A stretch of DNA of 64,000 nt from Cycas panzhihuaensis (taxonomy: Eukaryota; Cycadophyta): assembly GCA_023213395.1 (NCBI GenBank), contig CM041465.1, positions 192,207,741 through 192,271,740 on the forward strand. The letters are read 5' to 3'. Shown one piece after another: positions 32,935 through 44,176 of this stretch. How positions within the stretch are numbered: the first letter of the stretch is position 1; each line of letters opens with the position of its first letter. Position numbers and translations under genes: made by a program. The notes beneath the pieces are model-generated. The model saw nothing but the letters and a program-made list of their open reading frames with translations, was not told where the DNA came from and searched no databases.

Positions 32935-33960
32935 CTACCTCAAAACATAATAAATAAACATTATATTATTTCTTGTTACTCCAAGTGACAACAACAAAAC
33001 CTATACAAAAGCAATAACTTGAAGTGGACCTTCTACTATTGTCACATCTAACCTAATCAAAATCTGAATATCTTGTTAGCCTAAAATTATCTTCTTGGCT
33101 AAACTCCAATATTAAGTACAATGTCTCTTACAAATATTTTGGGATCCTCTTTGCAATGGCTCTACTTTGATTTAGCCATGAACCTCAATATCATATCAAC
33201 TATAAAGAAAATATTAAGCCTAGTAGTAGTCAAATAGATTAAACTACCAACTAATTATTTAAGCATTGTGACACTAACTTGCTCCTTATCATTATCTAGA
33301 TCTATCAATTTTAAGTTTGTTTCCATAAGATTATATATAGGTTTATAATTCTCCATTTTAAATCTCTTCATAATTTTCCTGACATACTCAATTTATGAAA
33401 TGAAATTTTTTCTAGGCTTTTGCCACACTTTCACCCCTAAAAAGTAGTGGAATAAACCAAGATCTATCATCTCAAATGTCCTCTTAAGATCATCCTTTAG
33501 GTCTTCAACCTTTGAGGTGGCATTCTCTATGATTACAAGATTATCTATATATAATACTATAAAGATGACTAAATTTCCTTCAACTTTGATATATAGGTTT
33601 GGATCTGTTACTGATCTCTCAAACCTCTTATCTAGAAAATACTGATTGATCTTAGAATACCAAGCTCTTGAAACTTATTTAAGGCTATACAAAGCTTCCT
33701 TCTTTAAATGACATACTAAATGCTCTTTGCCCTTAGAAGCATATTTAAATGGTTGCTTCATATAAGCCTCCTTTGCAAAATCTCCATTAAGGAAGGAACT
33801 TTTAACATCGAGTTAGTGTAACTGTCATTTGAACTGTGTAGTTATTGCTAATATCACTTGGGGAATCTTTTAATAGGGGGAGCGACCTCAAACTACATAT
33901 CTAACTGTGACTCAAGAATTTTCATATTCCTCTTTAATTTCTTCCTACTCCTTCGACTCA
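32935..33960 (-). pseudogene. Copia(-) reverse transcriptase and first part of RNase H
   Basis: Minus-strand similarity to Copia RT is seen in degraded form: the MDVKSSFLNGDF region near 33800, the block equivalent to KEAYMKQP near 33760, and the LGL region near 33400. RNase H then runs into the Gypsy-1 insertion. Many stops and frameshifts. Confidence 0.72.
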
Positions 33961-34203
33961 GTCTTAGGCTCAACAAACTATTGTCTTGAAGAACTAGATT
34001 TAGGCTATTCCTTAATCAATTTCCCTTTGTCTTGCCAAATCTTCAAAGTGTCTAGGTTCTAATCTTAATATAAAACTTATTTCTCTACCTCTTTTAAAAT
34101 AATGTCCCAAGTTGTATGTACCTTCTTAGATACTAATTCATATACATGGTATGCTTTTATCTGTTCATTGTATCCTATGAGAATGCACTTAGAACTTTTA
34201 TCA

Positions 34204-34760
34204 TTAAATTTTAGGCATTTTTCTTTTAAAACATGCATATATAATGCTTTTAAAGATTCTGAAATGGTTGACTATAGGCTTATATCTTGACCATTCCTTT
34301 TTAGGTGTCTTATTCTCTACAACTTTAGTTATACTCCTATTAGTTAGGTATGTTATTGTACAAATAACTTCTTTCCAAAAGATATATGAGAGGTTCTTAA
34401 CCTTTGTCATCGACTTTAACTTATCAACTAATGTTTTGTTCATATTCTTAACTACTCCATTTTGTTGAGGGGTGTATGTGGTCAGTAACTGCTTCTTTGT
34501 TCCATGATCCGTTCAACATTGAAAAAAGGCTTTGGAGGTGTATTCTCCCCCATTAATGAACTTTAGCATCCTAATATTTTATTTACTTCCATTCTCCACT
34601 TTCGCTTTGAACTCCTTAAATATTTTGAATGTTTAAAATTTCTCATTCAAAGAATAAACCTAGACTTTCTTAGGAAAATCAATAAAGGTCAAGAAATATC
34701 TTGCAACTCAAAGTGAAGTAGTTGGCATAGGGCAATAGATGTTAGAGTGGATCAGGATTA
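34204..34760 (-). pseudogene. Copia(-) integrase, C-terminal part
   Basis: The open part 34204-34443 reads FWKEVICTITYLTNRSITKVVENKTPKKEW, then HFRIFKSIIYA. It matches Copia integrase C-terminal motifs (W.EA...A.YL.NR.PTKA..NKTPYE.W, LR.FGC.AYA). Upstream core is degraded. Confidence 0.8.
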
Positions 34761-34809
34761 GCTTTTCAATTACCCTCCAAGCCTTACCTTTAGGAAACTT
34801 CTCTCTGTG

Positions 34810-35460
34810 CTATTTTCCATAAAGGTAGGGTTCATAAATACCCTTTTCTGCCTTGAATATTGGGAGATCATACACCATATTTAATTTGTTCATCAAATCA
34901 AGTCCAAAGAAGTGTAGACACCCCAATCTTTCATGCCATAATTGAATCTTATGTGATATGTCTATAGTTAAATACATTTTTTGGTTTATAAACTTACCTA
35001 AAAGCCTATAAACACAATTATCCCTTATACCTCTCACAATTATATTTCCATCACAATCACTAATAATAGCCCTCCCATATTTAAATAGGATACTCATCCT
35101 ATTGCCCTCTATCTTACAGATATAAATCAAGTTCATTTTTAATCTTGGCATGTATAACATGTCCTCCATAAAATAATCATCACAATCATGAGTTATTGTA
35201 AGGATCCACCCTATGACCTTGATGGTTAACACTTTATTATATCCCAAAACCATTGTGTGTCTAATGGTTTTCCATATATGCCTAAAGCATTCAAGCCTTC
35301 TTGACATGTGCTTGGAAGCATCTAAGTCGATGCACCAAACATTATTGGACCTTCTTTCATGCACTTCCATATTTCTCTGATTATTCCTATAATGTTGACC
35401 AACCTATAATAGTTTACAATTTCTTTTAATATGTCTTAGCTAATTACAATTATGGCAGGT
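34810..35460 (-). pseudogene. Copia(-) zinc knuckle and gag-pre-integrase
   Basis: A CCHC knuckle is seen at about 35412-35460 (CHNCN, a stop, then LRHIKRNC). The open frame 34810-35370 continues with WCIDLDASKHM (protease-like DSGASRHM equivalent), LYMPRLKMNLIYI and IQLWHERLGCLHF, the gag-pre-integrase HHCC start. The protease Asp-Ser-Gly triad is replaced by Asp-Leu-Asp. Confidence 0.82.
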
Positions 35461-35469
35461 CCTCTAAAG

Positions 35470-36740
35470 CAGTTTATCAAAATAGGAAAATATTTATTTT
35501 CCACACATTTATAATGTTAAAATACAATAAAATAATCACAATCACAAGAATACAATGGGGAATAAATAGTCGTTAAATAACATACATACTTTTAATTAAA
35601 AAGTATTAACTATGGGGTCCTCAGTCACTTCAAAGAGTGCCAACAAAATAAAGAAAACCTGCAGTCACCATGCAGGGAGCCGAAATCCTCTCATATGACT
35701 ATGTTTATCATGTAGCACATGAACAAGTATAGTGGAGAAGTGAACTTTATTTTTATGAGCTCCTCTACAAGTTAGAAACTGACATAGACTTTTTTGCCTA
35801 ATGTGATCAAGGGTTAACTGAATCTCAACTAAAAATTAAAAATATTTTAATGTATCAATAAAATAAAATAAAACTAAATAAACATTTATCCTAAGTATTA
35901 CATCATTAATTTTGTGTCTACTCTATGCCCACATTGATCAAATTTTGAATCAAATTGATTCGTGTTAACATCTAAATGATTTGATTCATTATCTTGTATT
36001 GATTTGCTACAATATTAATTATTTGTATGGCTAACTCTACTCAAGTGCTCTTCATCACTTTTGTCTAATATTTTGCTCTATAACCTATAACAATGATGTA
36101 AATGTTCATGGCATTAATTATCTCCTTCGTTGCATATTGTCTTCACTTATTCTTAACATTATCTTCTATAACGTAGGCAACTCCATCTACGAGGCATTGT
36201 TATAATGATCTCTATTCAATAGACCTAGTCGTGATTACTCTTTCATGGGTAATTATATTAATTAATTCCTGAGCATTCAAACATATGTTGAACGTCTATA
36301 GTCTTCATTAGATCTCCTTTTATCTTTGTTACAGTGGTTGACTAATCTTATACCCATTCAATTTTAATCAATATTACTCCCAATTTTTATAGTGATGGTG
36401 TATTTATCATTGCACTTGTTTCTCAACCTGAGCACTTAAAAAAAATTTAGTGAATACCCCCCAGGTTATAACCACCTATATGCAGTCATTAAATATCCCT
36501 CTAAACACTTCCCTTTGATGTAAACACACTGCCAATACATACAAACCATAACCCCTTCATTAAAAAAAAAAAAATTAATACTAACACTCATAATCTCATA
36601 GCCTAAACAACTAATCCTATAACAAAACTGGCAAAATTTTGAACCTAAAACAATGCCTACTATTTGTTGATAGATATAAAACCACCTAGTTCCACATGTT
36701 ACTAGATGTGAAATTAATCCACAACCTACAACATAACTCA
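35470..36740 (-). other. Copia(-) leader and degraded gag region
   Basis: No convincing gag was read here. Sequence near the primer site should be the leader; the part from 35480 to about 36470 may include a further unrecognised insertion. From 35715 it is triplicated. Confidence 0.4.
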
Positions 36741-36752
36741 GCTCTGATACCA
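36741..36752 (-). promoter_or_regulatory. Primer binding site of Copia(-)
   Basis: The minus strand reads TGGTATCAGAGC, a perfect match to the standard plant initiator-Met primer site. Copies recur in tandem units 2 and 3 (just before 40987 and 45218). Confidence 0.85.
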
Positions 36753-36754
36753 GA

Positions 36755-37033
36755 TAAAAGTTAGATCATAAAAAATAGAACCAAAGTAACATAATAGACA
36801 TGGGTTTTTTAGTAGAGTTAGTCTACCATCAAACTAAATTGGTATTCAATAAGAACCCATACATTCTAATGTAAAAATATAATACTATACAAGTATATAT
36901 ACAAGTGGGATCAGTAATGGTCAACAAAAGAATCTATAACTGCCCTGACACATGTCATAAGCCCATTTAGGACATTGTAACTCTTAGTGACTCACCTATC
37001 TAATTTTGTATATACATGAATATTAATATAATA
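36755..37033 (-). repeat. 5' LTR of Copia(-)
   Basis: 279 bp, aligned with 21842-22121. Tandem copies of this same LTR occur at 40987-41264 and 45218-45496 because it lies within the triplicated unit. Confidence 0.8.
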
Positions 37034-38237
37034 AAAGCATCACATGTTTAGTTTCTTTCATTTAAATGATCTTTGAAAATATGTTAATAATTCTATAATT
37101 GAAAATTTTGTAACTAAAATCATTCCTTTTAAAGCCAAACTAAACTCAATTAATAACTTTAATGTTGAATATCAATCCAAAATGCAAATAACATTTAGTT
37201 TTCTTAGTATGCCTATTAGTGGGAACATCATATTACATGTCAAGAATACTATTATATCGAAGCAGATATAGAACTCAATTATAGATGACACACCTAATGA
37301 GATTATAAAACAATTATTTGTTGCAACATATAATATGAGATTTGATGCATAAAATATCTACTTTATTGATTTAGATGCATCAAGAGACAAGACTATACAA
37401 TTGAAATGCATTTACCAAATGTGGAAAGTGAATCAGAAAGTCACCATTAGGGAAGACACCAATCTGGAGACCATTGGAATTGGAAGTGTACCATCCATTA
37501 TGCTAAATGGTGAACGGTAGTATCTGGACAATGTTTTGTATGTACTAAATCTAAAAGCAAATCTTGTTTTTATAAGCAAAATTGAATAACAAGATATAAC
37601 TGTAACATTTGTTTGAGGATAGTACATAATCTAAGATAAATAAAACAACATTGCAGCCAAAGGGCTTAGAGAAAATAGTTTGTACAAACTACAAGGAGAC
37701 TTTAAAGCACAAAGAGTACTTCTTACTGTATCTCTAAAGCAAAAATTATGGCATGAACAAATAGGCCATTCGAATTACATGACTCTCTAATTGATGCATA
37801 AATTAAAATTAGTGCATGGTCTTCTTATGATAAATGTTAAAATTTGTTTATGTGAACCCTGTATTTTTGGAAAACAGCATAGGGAGTGATTTATAAAGAA
37901 CAAAACATGTATAACTAGAGAAACATTATGATTGGTTCACTTATATATCTGTGGACTAATGCCTACTGTCTCACTTAGTGGAGCGAGATATTTTACCACA
38001 TTCATTGACAACTTTTCACAAAAAGGTTGGGTTTTATAACTAAGGAAAACATCTCAAGCCTTCACCTACTTCAAATAGTGTAAGGGGTTGGCAAAGAATG
38101 AAAGTGGACATAAGATTAAGGTCTTATGAATTAACAATGGTAGAGAGCACATTTTAAATAAATTCACTTAGCTCTACAAGGATTGTAGAATCACGTGGCA
38201 GTTTGCTGCTGCCTATAAACCTTAATAGAATGGAGTT
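37034..38237 (+). pseudogene. Copia(+) gag-pre-integrase and integrase, first part
   Basis: Plus-strand motifs in order: FIDLDASRD (protease-like site, DSG lost), LDNVLYVLNLKANLVFISKIE, LWHEQIGHSNY and CEPCIFGKQHR (zinc-binding HHCC of integrase), ARYFTTFIDNFS (first catalytic Asp degraded), NNGREH (DNG to NNG) and YKP..NGV where Gypsy-3 interrupts. Also present in tandem units 2 and 3. The short frame on the opposite strand (37433-37627 and its copies) is a shadow. Confidence 0.85.
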
Positions 38238-38611
38238 TGGAATGGTTTCAATTAGTAAATTTCTATAAATTTATAACAATGATCCTAAAAAGAAGCACAA
38301 AAGAGTAACTAATAGAATTTTATTGATAGATTTTATTCAACAAAATATTATAAGAGAATAAAGGACAATTGCAAGAGCACCAAAATGGACACTAAATTTG
38401 TACAAGATATGATAAAGGAAATAAACTGAAAAATATAAAACTCTCTTTATAAATATTTAACCTTAAATAGGCAAAAGTGGTCACTTACCATAGAATCCTA
38501 CGGTAAGCATTTATCCTTCAATATGATTAGTATAACTAACATTAACTTTAACCCACCTTGGTCATATACATAGACATTTATATTTTACTAGTTGTAATAG
38601 TTAATCAATCA
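38238..38611 (-). repeat. 3' LTR of Gypsy-3
   Basis: 374 bp starting TGGAATGGTTTCAA on the plus strand, aligned with 51942-52346. Repeated at 42469-42843 and 46695-47069 in units 2 and 3. Confidence 0.83.
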
Positions 38612-39944
38612 ATAATCACCCAGATATAATCATATTTAATAGAAGATGGGATTCTAGTAATGAAGTCCATGGTAACGTCCTACCATTTTCCTTGAGGGAT
38701 TTCTAAGGGTTAGAGAAGGCCTCGTTGAGCCTTAGTATCTATCTTATTACATTGGTAGGTGTCGCATTTTGATATATATATGAGAATTGATGCCTTCATA
38801 TGAGGCTAGTAAAAATCTGATCAAATATAATAGTAAGTTTTATCGAACCTTGAATGTCCACCTAAAGAGGTAGTATGACATTCTAACAAGATACAAGAAA
38901 TGAAGGGGGATGTCAGGTGAATAAAAATATGGTTTTAATAGAGGAGATGATTATTATATAGGGTCTAGTCCTTATGGTTTTAAACCTTTTCGATCCATAA
39001 AGCAAAATCAAAATGAGCTTGATATCATTTACTAGCTCTTGCAACCATGATAGCCGGGGTGTAGAAATGGCTTAGATTGTGGGTTTGAAGAGCAGGCAAG
39101 AGATAGCATCTACAACCACATTGTCTTTTTCTTTTTTATAAGAAATAGTAAATCCAAATACTTATAATTAATTGGCCCATTTTGCTTGTTCTTTTGATAG
39201 AATGGGTTGGTCTAGGAGGCAACAAAGGTTATGGTGGTCTATTAGGATTGTGAATTTTGATCCAAGTAGATATTGATGCCACTTGTCTATAGTGTACAGA
39301 ATGGCTTTCATTTCCTTTTGGTGTGTTGATAGCCAACATTCATGATCTTTGAGTTTTCAGCTTTCAAACGTAACTTGATGGAAATTCTACATGAGTACAA
39401 CTCCTAACCCAACTCTAGAAGTATCACATTCTAATTAAAATAGTTAGGAAAAGCAATAGGTAACAAGGACTGAAGTGGTGAACATGAGTATCTTTAAATG
39501 ATTAAAGGCATCATTGGCACTTAGTGACCATTGAAAGGAGTCCTTGTAAAATAGGTTAGTTAAGGGAGTTACAATAGAGGTATAATTTTTGACAAACTGA
39601 TGATAGAATCTAATTAGTCAAAGGCACACAATTGTATTAAATTCTTTAAGGTAGCCCTAACAGTGATAAAGATTTTATCAGGGTTGATAGTACTTCATGT
39701 GAGGAGATGATGTGGCCTAAGTATTATAGTTCAGTCTTACCAAATTTACATTTGGAAGAGGATTTAAAGGGTGATTTTTAAATGTTGAAAATGTTGGGAC
39801 ATGTCAGAGCTATAAATAAGCATATCATAAAAAAAAAACATAATAATGAATTTACAAGGATAGCATGCAAAGGTCATATTCATCAAAGCTTAAAAAGTAG
39901 TTGAAGCATTATAAAGGTCAAATGGCATGACCTAGAACTCAAAA
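38612..39944 (-). pseudogene. Gypsy-3 integrase finger, RNase H and RT (C-terminal)
   Basis: Minus strand, from right: RT palm and thumb remnants (39400-39944), RNase H (38980-39390, including the LDQPILSKEQAKWA-like stretch near 39190), then the integrase finger (YQCNKIDTKAQRG) and start of the core (VTMDFITRIPSSIKYDYIWV, about 38620-38690). The core stops at the LTR without the second Asp or the Glu. Copies lie in units 2 and 3. Confidence 0.78.
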
Positions 39945-42900
39945 GCACATGAACAAGTATAGTGGAGAAGTGAACTTTATTTTTATGAGCTCCTCTACAA
40001 GTTAGAAACTGACATAGACTTTTTTGCCTAATGTGATCAAGGGTTAACTGAATCTCAACTAAAAATTAAAAATATTTTAATGTATCAATAAAATAAAATA
40101 AAACTAAATAAACATTTATCCTAAGCATTACATCATCAATTTTATGTCTACTCTATGCCCACATTGATCAAATTTTGAATCAAATTGATTCGTGTTAACG
40201 TCTAAATGATTTGATTCATTATCTTGTATTGATTTGCTACAATATTAATTATTTGTATGGCTAACTCTACTCAAGTGCTCTTCATCACTTTTGTCTAATA
40301 TTTTGCTCTATAACCTATAACAATGATGTAAATGTTCATGGCATTAATTATCTCCTTCGTTGCATATTGTCTTCACTTATTCTTAACATTATCCTCTATA
40401 ATGTAGGCAACTCCATCTACGAGGCATTGTTATAATGATCTCTATTCAATAGACCTAGTTGTGATTACTCTTTCATGGGTAATTATATTAATTAATTCCT
40501 GAGCATTCAAACATATGTTGAACGTCTATAGTCTTCATTAGATCTCCTTTTATCTTTGTTACAGTGGTTGACTAATCTTATACCCATTCAATTTTAATCA
40601 ATATTACTCCCAATTTTTATAGTGATGGTGTATTTATCATTGCACTTGTTTCTCAGCCTGAGCACTTAAAAAAAATTTAGTGAATACCCCCCAGGTTATA
40701 ACCACCTATATGCAGTCATTAAATATCCCTCTAAACACTTCCCTTTGATGTAAACACACTGCCAATACATACAAATCATAACCCCTTTATTAAAAAAAAA
40801 AAAAAATTAATACTAACACTCATAATCTCATAGCCTAAACAACTAATCCTATAACAATACTGGCAAAATTTTGAACCTAAAACAATGCCTACTATTTGTT
40901 GATAGATATAAAACCACCTAGTTCCACATGTTACTAGATGTGAAATTAATCCACAACCTACAACATAACTCAGCTCTGATACCAGATAAAAGTTAGATCA
41001 TAAAAAATAAAACCAAAGTAACATAATAGACATGGGTTTTTTAGTAGAGTTAGTCTACCATCAAACTAAATTGGCATTCAATAAGAACCCATACATTCTA
41101 ATGTAAAATATAATACTATACAAGTATATATACAAGTGGGATCAGTAATGGTCAACAAAAGAATCTATAACTGCCCTGACACATGTCATAAGCCCATTTA
41201 GGACATTGTAACTCTTAGTGACTCACCTATCTAATTTTGTGTATATATGAATATTAATCTAATAAAAACATCACATGTTTAGTTTCTTTCATTTAAATGA
41301 TCTTTGAAAATATGTTAATAATTCTATAATTGAAAATTTTGTAACTAAAATCATTCCTTTTAAAGCCAAACTAAACTCAATTAATAACTTTAATGTTGAA
41401 TATCAATCCAAAATGCAAATAACATTTGGTTTTCTTAGTATGCCTATTAGTGGGAACATCATATTACATGTCAAAAATACTATTATATCGAAGTAGATAT
41501 AGAACTCAATTGTAGATGACACACCTAATGAGATTATAAAACAATTATTTGTTGCAACACATAATATGAGATTTGATGCATAAAATATCTACTTTATTGA
41601 TTTAGATGCATCAAGACACAAGACTATACAATTGAAATGCATTTACCAAATGTGGAAAGTGAATCAGAAAGTCACCATTAGGGAAGACACCAATCTGGAG
41701 ACCATTGGAATTGGAAGTGTACCATCCATTATGCTAAATGGTGAACGGTAGTATCTGGACAATGTTTTGTATGTACTAAATCTAAAAGCAAATCTTGTTT
41801 TTATAAGCAAAATTGAATAACAAGATATAACTGTAACACTTGTTTGAGGATAGTACATAATCTAAGATAAATAAAACAACATTGCAGCCAAAGGGCTTAG
41901 AGAAAATAGTTTGTACAAACTACAAGGAGACTTTAAAGCACAAAGAGTACTTCTTACTGTATCTCTAAAGCAAAAATTATGGCATGAACAAATAGGCCAT
42001 TTGAATTACATGACTCTCTAATTGATGCATAAATTAAAATTAGTGCATGGTCTTCTTATGATAAATGTTAAAATTTGTTTATGTGAACCCTGTATTTTTG
42101 GAAAACAGCATAAGGAGTCATTTATAAAGAAGAAAACATGTATAACTAGAGAAACATTATGATTGGTTCACTTATATATCTGTGAACTAATGCCTACTGT
42201 CTCACTTAGTGGAACGAGATATTTTACCACATTCATTGACAACTTTTCACAAAAAGGTTGGGTTTTATAACTAAGGGAAACATCTCAAGCCTTCACCTAC
42301 TTCAAATAGTGTAAGGGGTTGGCAGAGAATGAAAGTGGACATAAGATTAAGGTCTTATGAATTAACAATGGTAGAGAGCACATTTCAAATAAATTCACTT
42401 AACTCTACAAGGATTGTAGAATCAAGTGGCAGTTTGCTACTGCCTATAAACCTTAATAGAATGGAGTTTGGAATGGTTTCAAATAGTAATTTTCTATAAA
42501 TTTATAACAATGATCCTAAAAAGAAGCACAAAAGAGTAACTAATAGAATTTTATTGATAGATTTTATTCAACAAAATATTATAAGAGAATAAAGGACAAT
42601 TGCAAGAGCACCAAAATGGACACTAAATTTGTACAAGATATGATAAAGGAAATAAACTAAAAAATATAAAACTCTCTTTATAAATATTTAACCTTAAATA
42701 GGCAAAAGTGGTCACTTACCATAGAATCCTATTGGTAAGCATTTATCCTTCAATATGATTAGTATAACTAACATTAACTTTAACCCACCTTGGTCATATA
42801 CATAGGCATTTATATTTTACTAGTTGTAATGGTTAATCAATCAATAATCACCCAGATATAATCATATTTAATAGAAGATGGGATTCTAGTAATGAAGTCC

Positions 42901-44176
42901 ATGGTAACGTCCTACCATTTTCCTTGAGGGATTTCTAAGGGTTAGAGAAGGCCTCGTTGAGCCTTAGTATCTATCTTATTACGTTGGTAGGTGTCGCATT
43001 TTGATATATATATGAGAATTGATGCCTTCATATGAGGCTAGTAAAAATCTGATCAAATATAATGGTAAGTTTTATCGAACCTTGAATGTCCACCTAAAGA
43101 GGTAGTATGACATTCTAACAAGATACAAGAAATGAAGGGGGATGTCAGGTGAATAAAAATATGGTTTTAATAGAGGAGATGATTATTATATAGGGTCTAG
43201 TCATTATGGTTTTGAACCTTTTCGATCCATAAAGCAAAATCAAAATGAGCTTGATATCATTTACTAGCTCTTGCAACCATGATAGCTGGGGTGTAGAAAT
43301 GGCTTAGATTGTGGGTTTGAAGAGCAGGCAAGAGATAGCATCTACAACCACATTGTCTTTTTCTTTTTTATAAGAAATAGTAAATCCAAATACTTATAAT
43401 TAATTGGCCCATTTTGCTTGTTCTTTTGATAGAATGGGTTGGTCTAGGAGGCAACAAAGGTTATGGTGGTCTATTAGGATTGTGAATTTTGATCCAAGTA
43501 GATATTGATGCCACTTGTCTATAGTGTACAGAATGGCTTTCATTTCCTTTTGGTGTGTTGATAGCCAACATTCATGATCTTTGAGTTTTCACCTTTCAAA
43601 CGTAACTTGATGGAAATTCTACATGAGTACAACTCCTAACCCAACTCTAGAAGTATCACATTCTAATTAAAATAGTTGGGAAAAGCAATAGGTAACAAGG
43701 ACTGAAGTGGTGAACATGAGCATCTTTAAATGATTAAAGGCATCATTGGCACTTAGTGACCATTGAAAGGAGTCCTTGTAAAATAGGTTAGTTAAGGGAG
43801 TTACAATAGAGGTATAATTTTTGACAAACTGATGATAGAATCTAATTAGTCAAAGGCACACAATTGTATTAAATTCTTTAAGGTAGCCCTAATAGTGATA
43901 AAGATTTTATCAGGGTTGATAGTACTTCATGTGAGGAGATGATGTGGCCTAAGTATTATAGTTCAGTCTTACCAAATTTACATTTGGAAGAGCATTTAAA
44001 GGGTGATTTTTAAATGTTGAAAATGTTGGGACATGTCAGAGCTATAAATAAGCATATCATAAAAAAAAAACATAATAATGAATTTACAAGGATAGCATGC
44101 AAAGGTAATATTCATCAAAGCTTAAAAAGTAGTTGAAGCATTATAAAGGTCAAATGGCATGACCTAGAACTCAAAA
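39945..44176. repeat. Tandem unit 2 (4232 bp)
   Basis: Second copy. Contains Copia(-) LTR at 40987-41264, Copia(+) integrase fragment at about 41265-42468 and Gypsy-3 LTR from 42469. Private substitutions (for example AATGTAGGC near 40400, TTTTCACC near 43590) show it is a distinct copy. Confidence 0.93.

Larger units (their letters stand above)
21842..37033 (-). mobile_element. Copia(-): minus-strand Copia split by Gypsy-1
   Basis: LTRs at 21842-22121 and 36755-37033, primer site beside the right LTR (36741-36752) and polypurine tract beside the left LTR (22122-22136). On the minus strand, right to left: zinc knuckle, gag-pre-integrase, integrase, RT and RNase H, the last split by Gypsy-1 with a perfect GTATT duplication. 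Flanks on both sides are Copia(+) coding sequence. I found no exact target duplication for Copia(-) itself (GAAAC against AAAGC). Its 5' portion (35715-37033) is part of the tandem triplication. Confidence 0.83.
35715..39944. repeat. Tandem unit 1 (4230 bp)
   Basis: First of three near-identical direct copies. The unit runs from a point inside Copia(-) leader, through the Copia(-) LTR and Copia(+) integrase, into Gypsy-3 RT. It starts GCACATGAACAAG and ends CTAGAACTCAAAA. Private bases include CCTACGGTAAG near 38496 where units 2 and 3 have CCTATTGGTAAG. Confidence 0.93.

Noticed and set aside
37433-37627. Open frame on the minus strand repeated at 41664-41858 and 45896-46087
   Set aside because: It is the antisense of Copia(+) gag-pre-integrase and recurs only because the block is triplicated.
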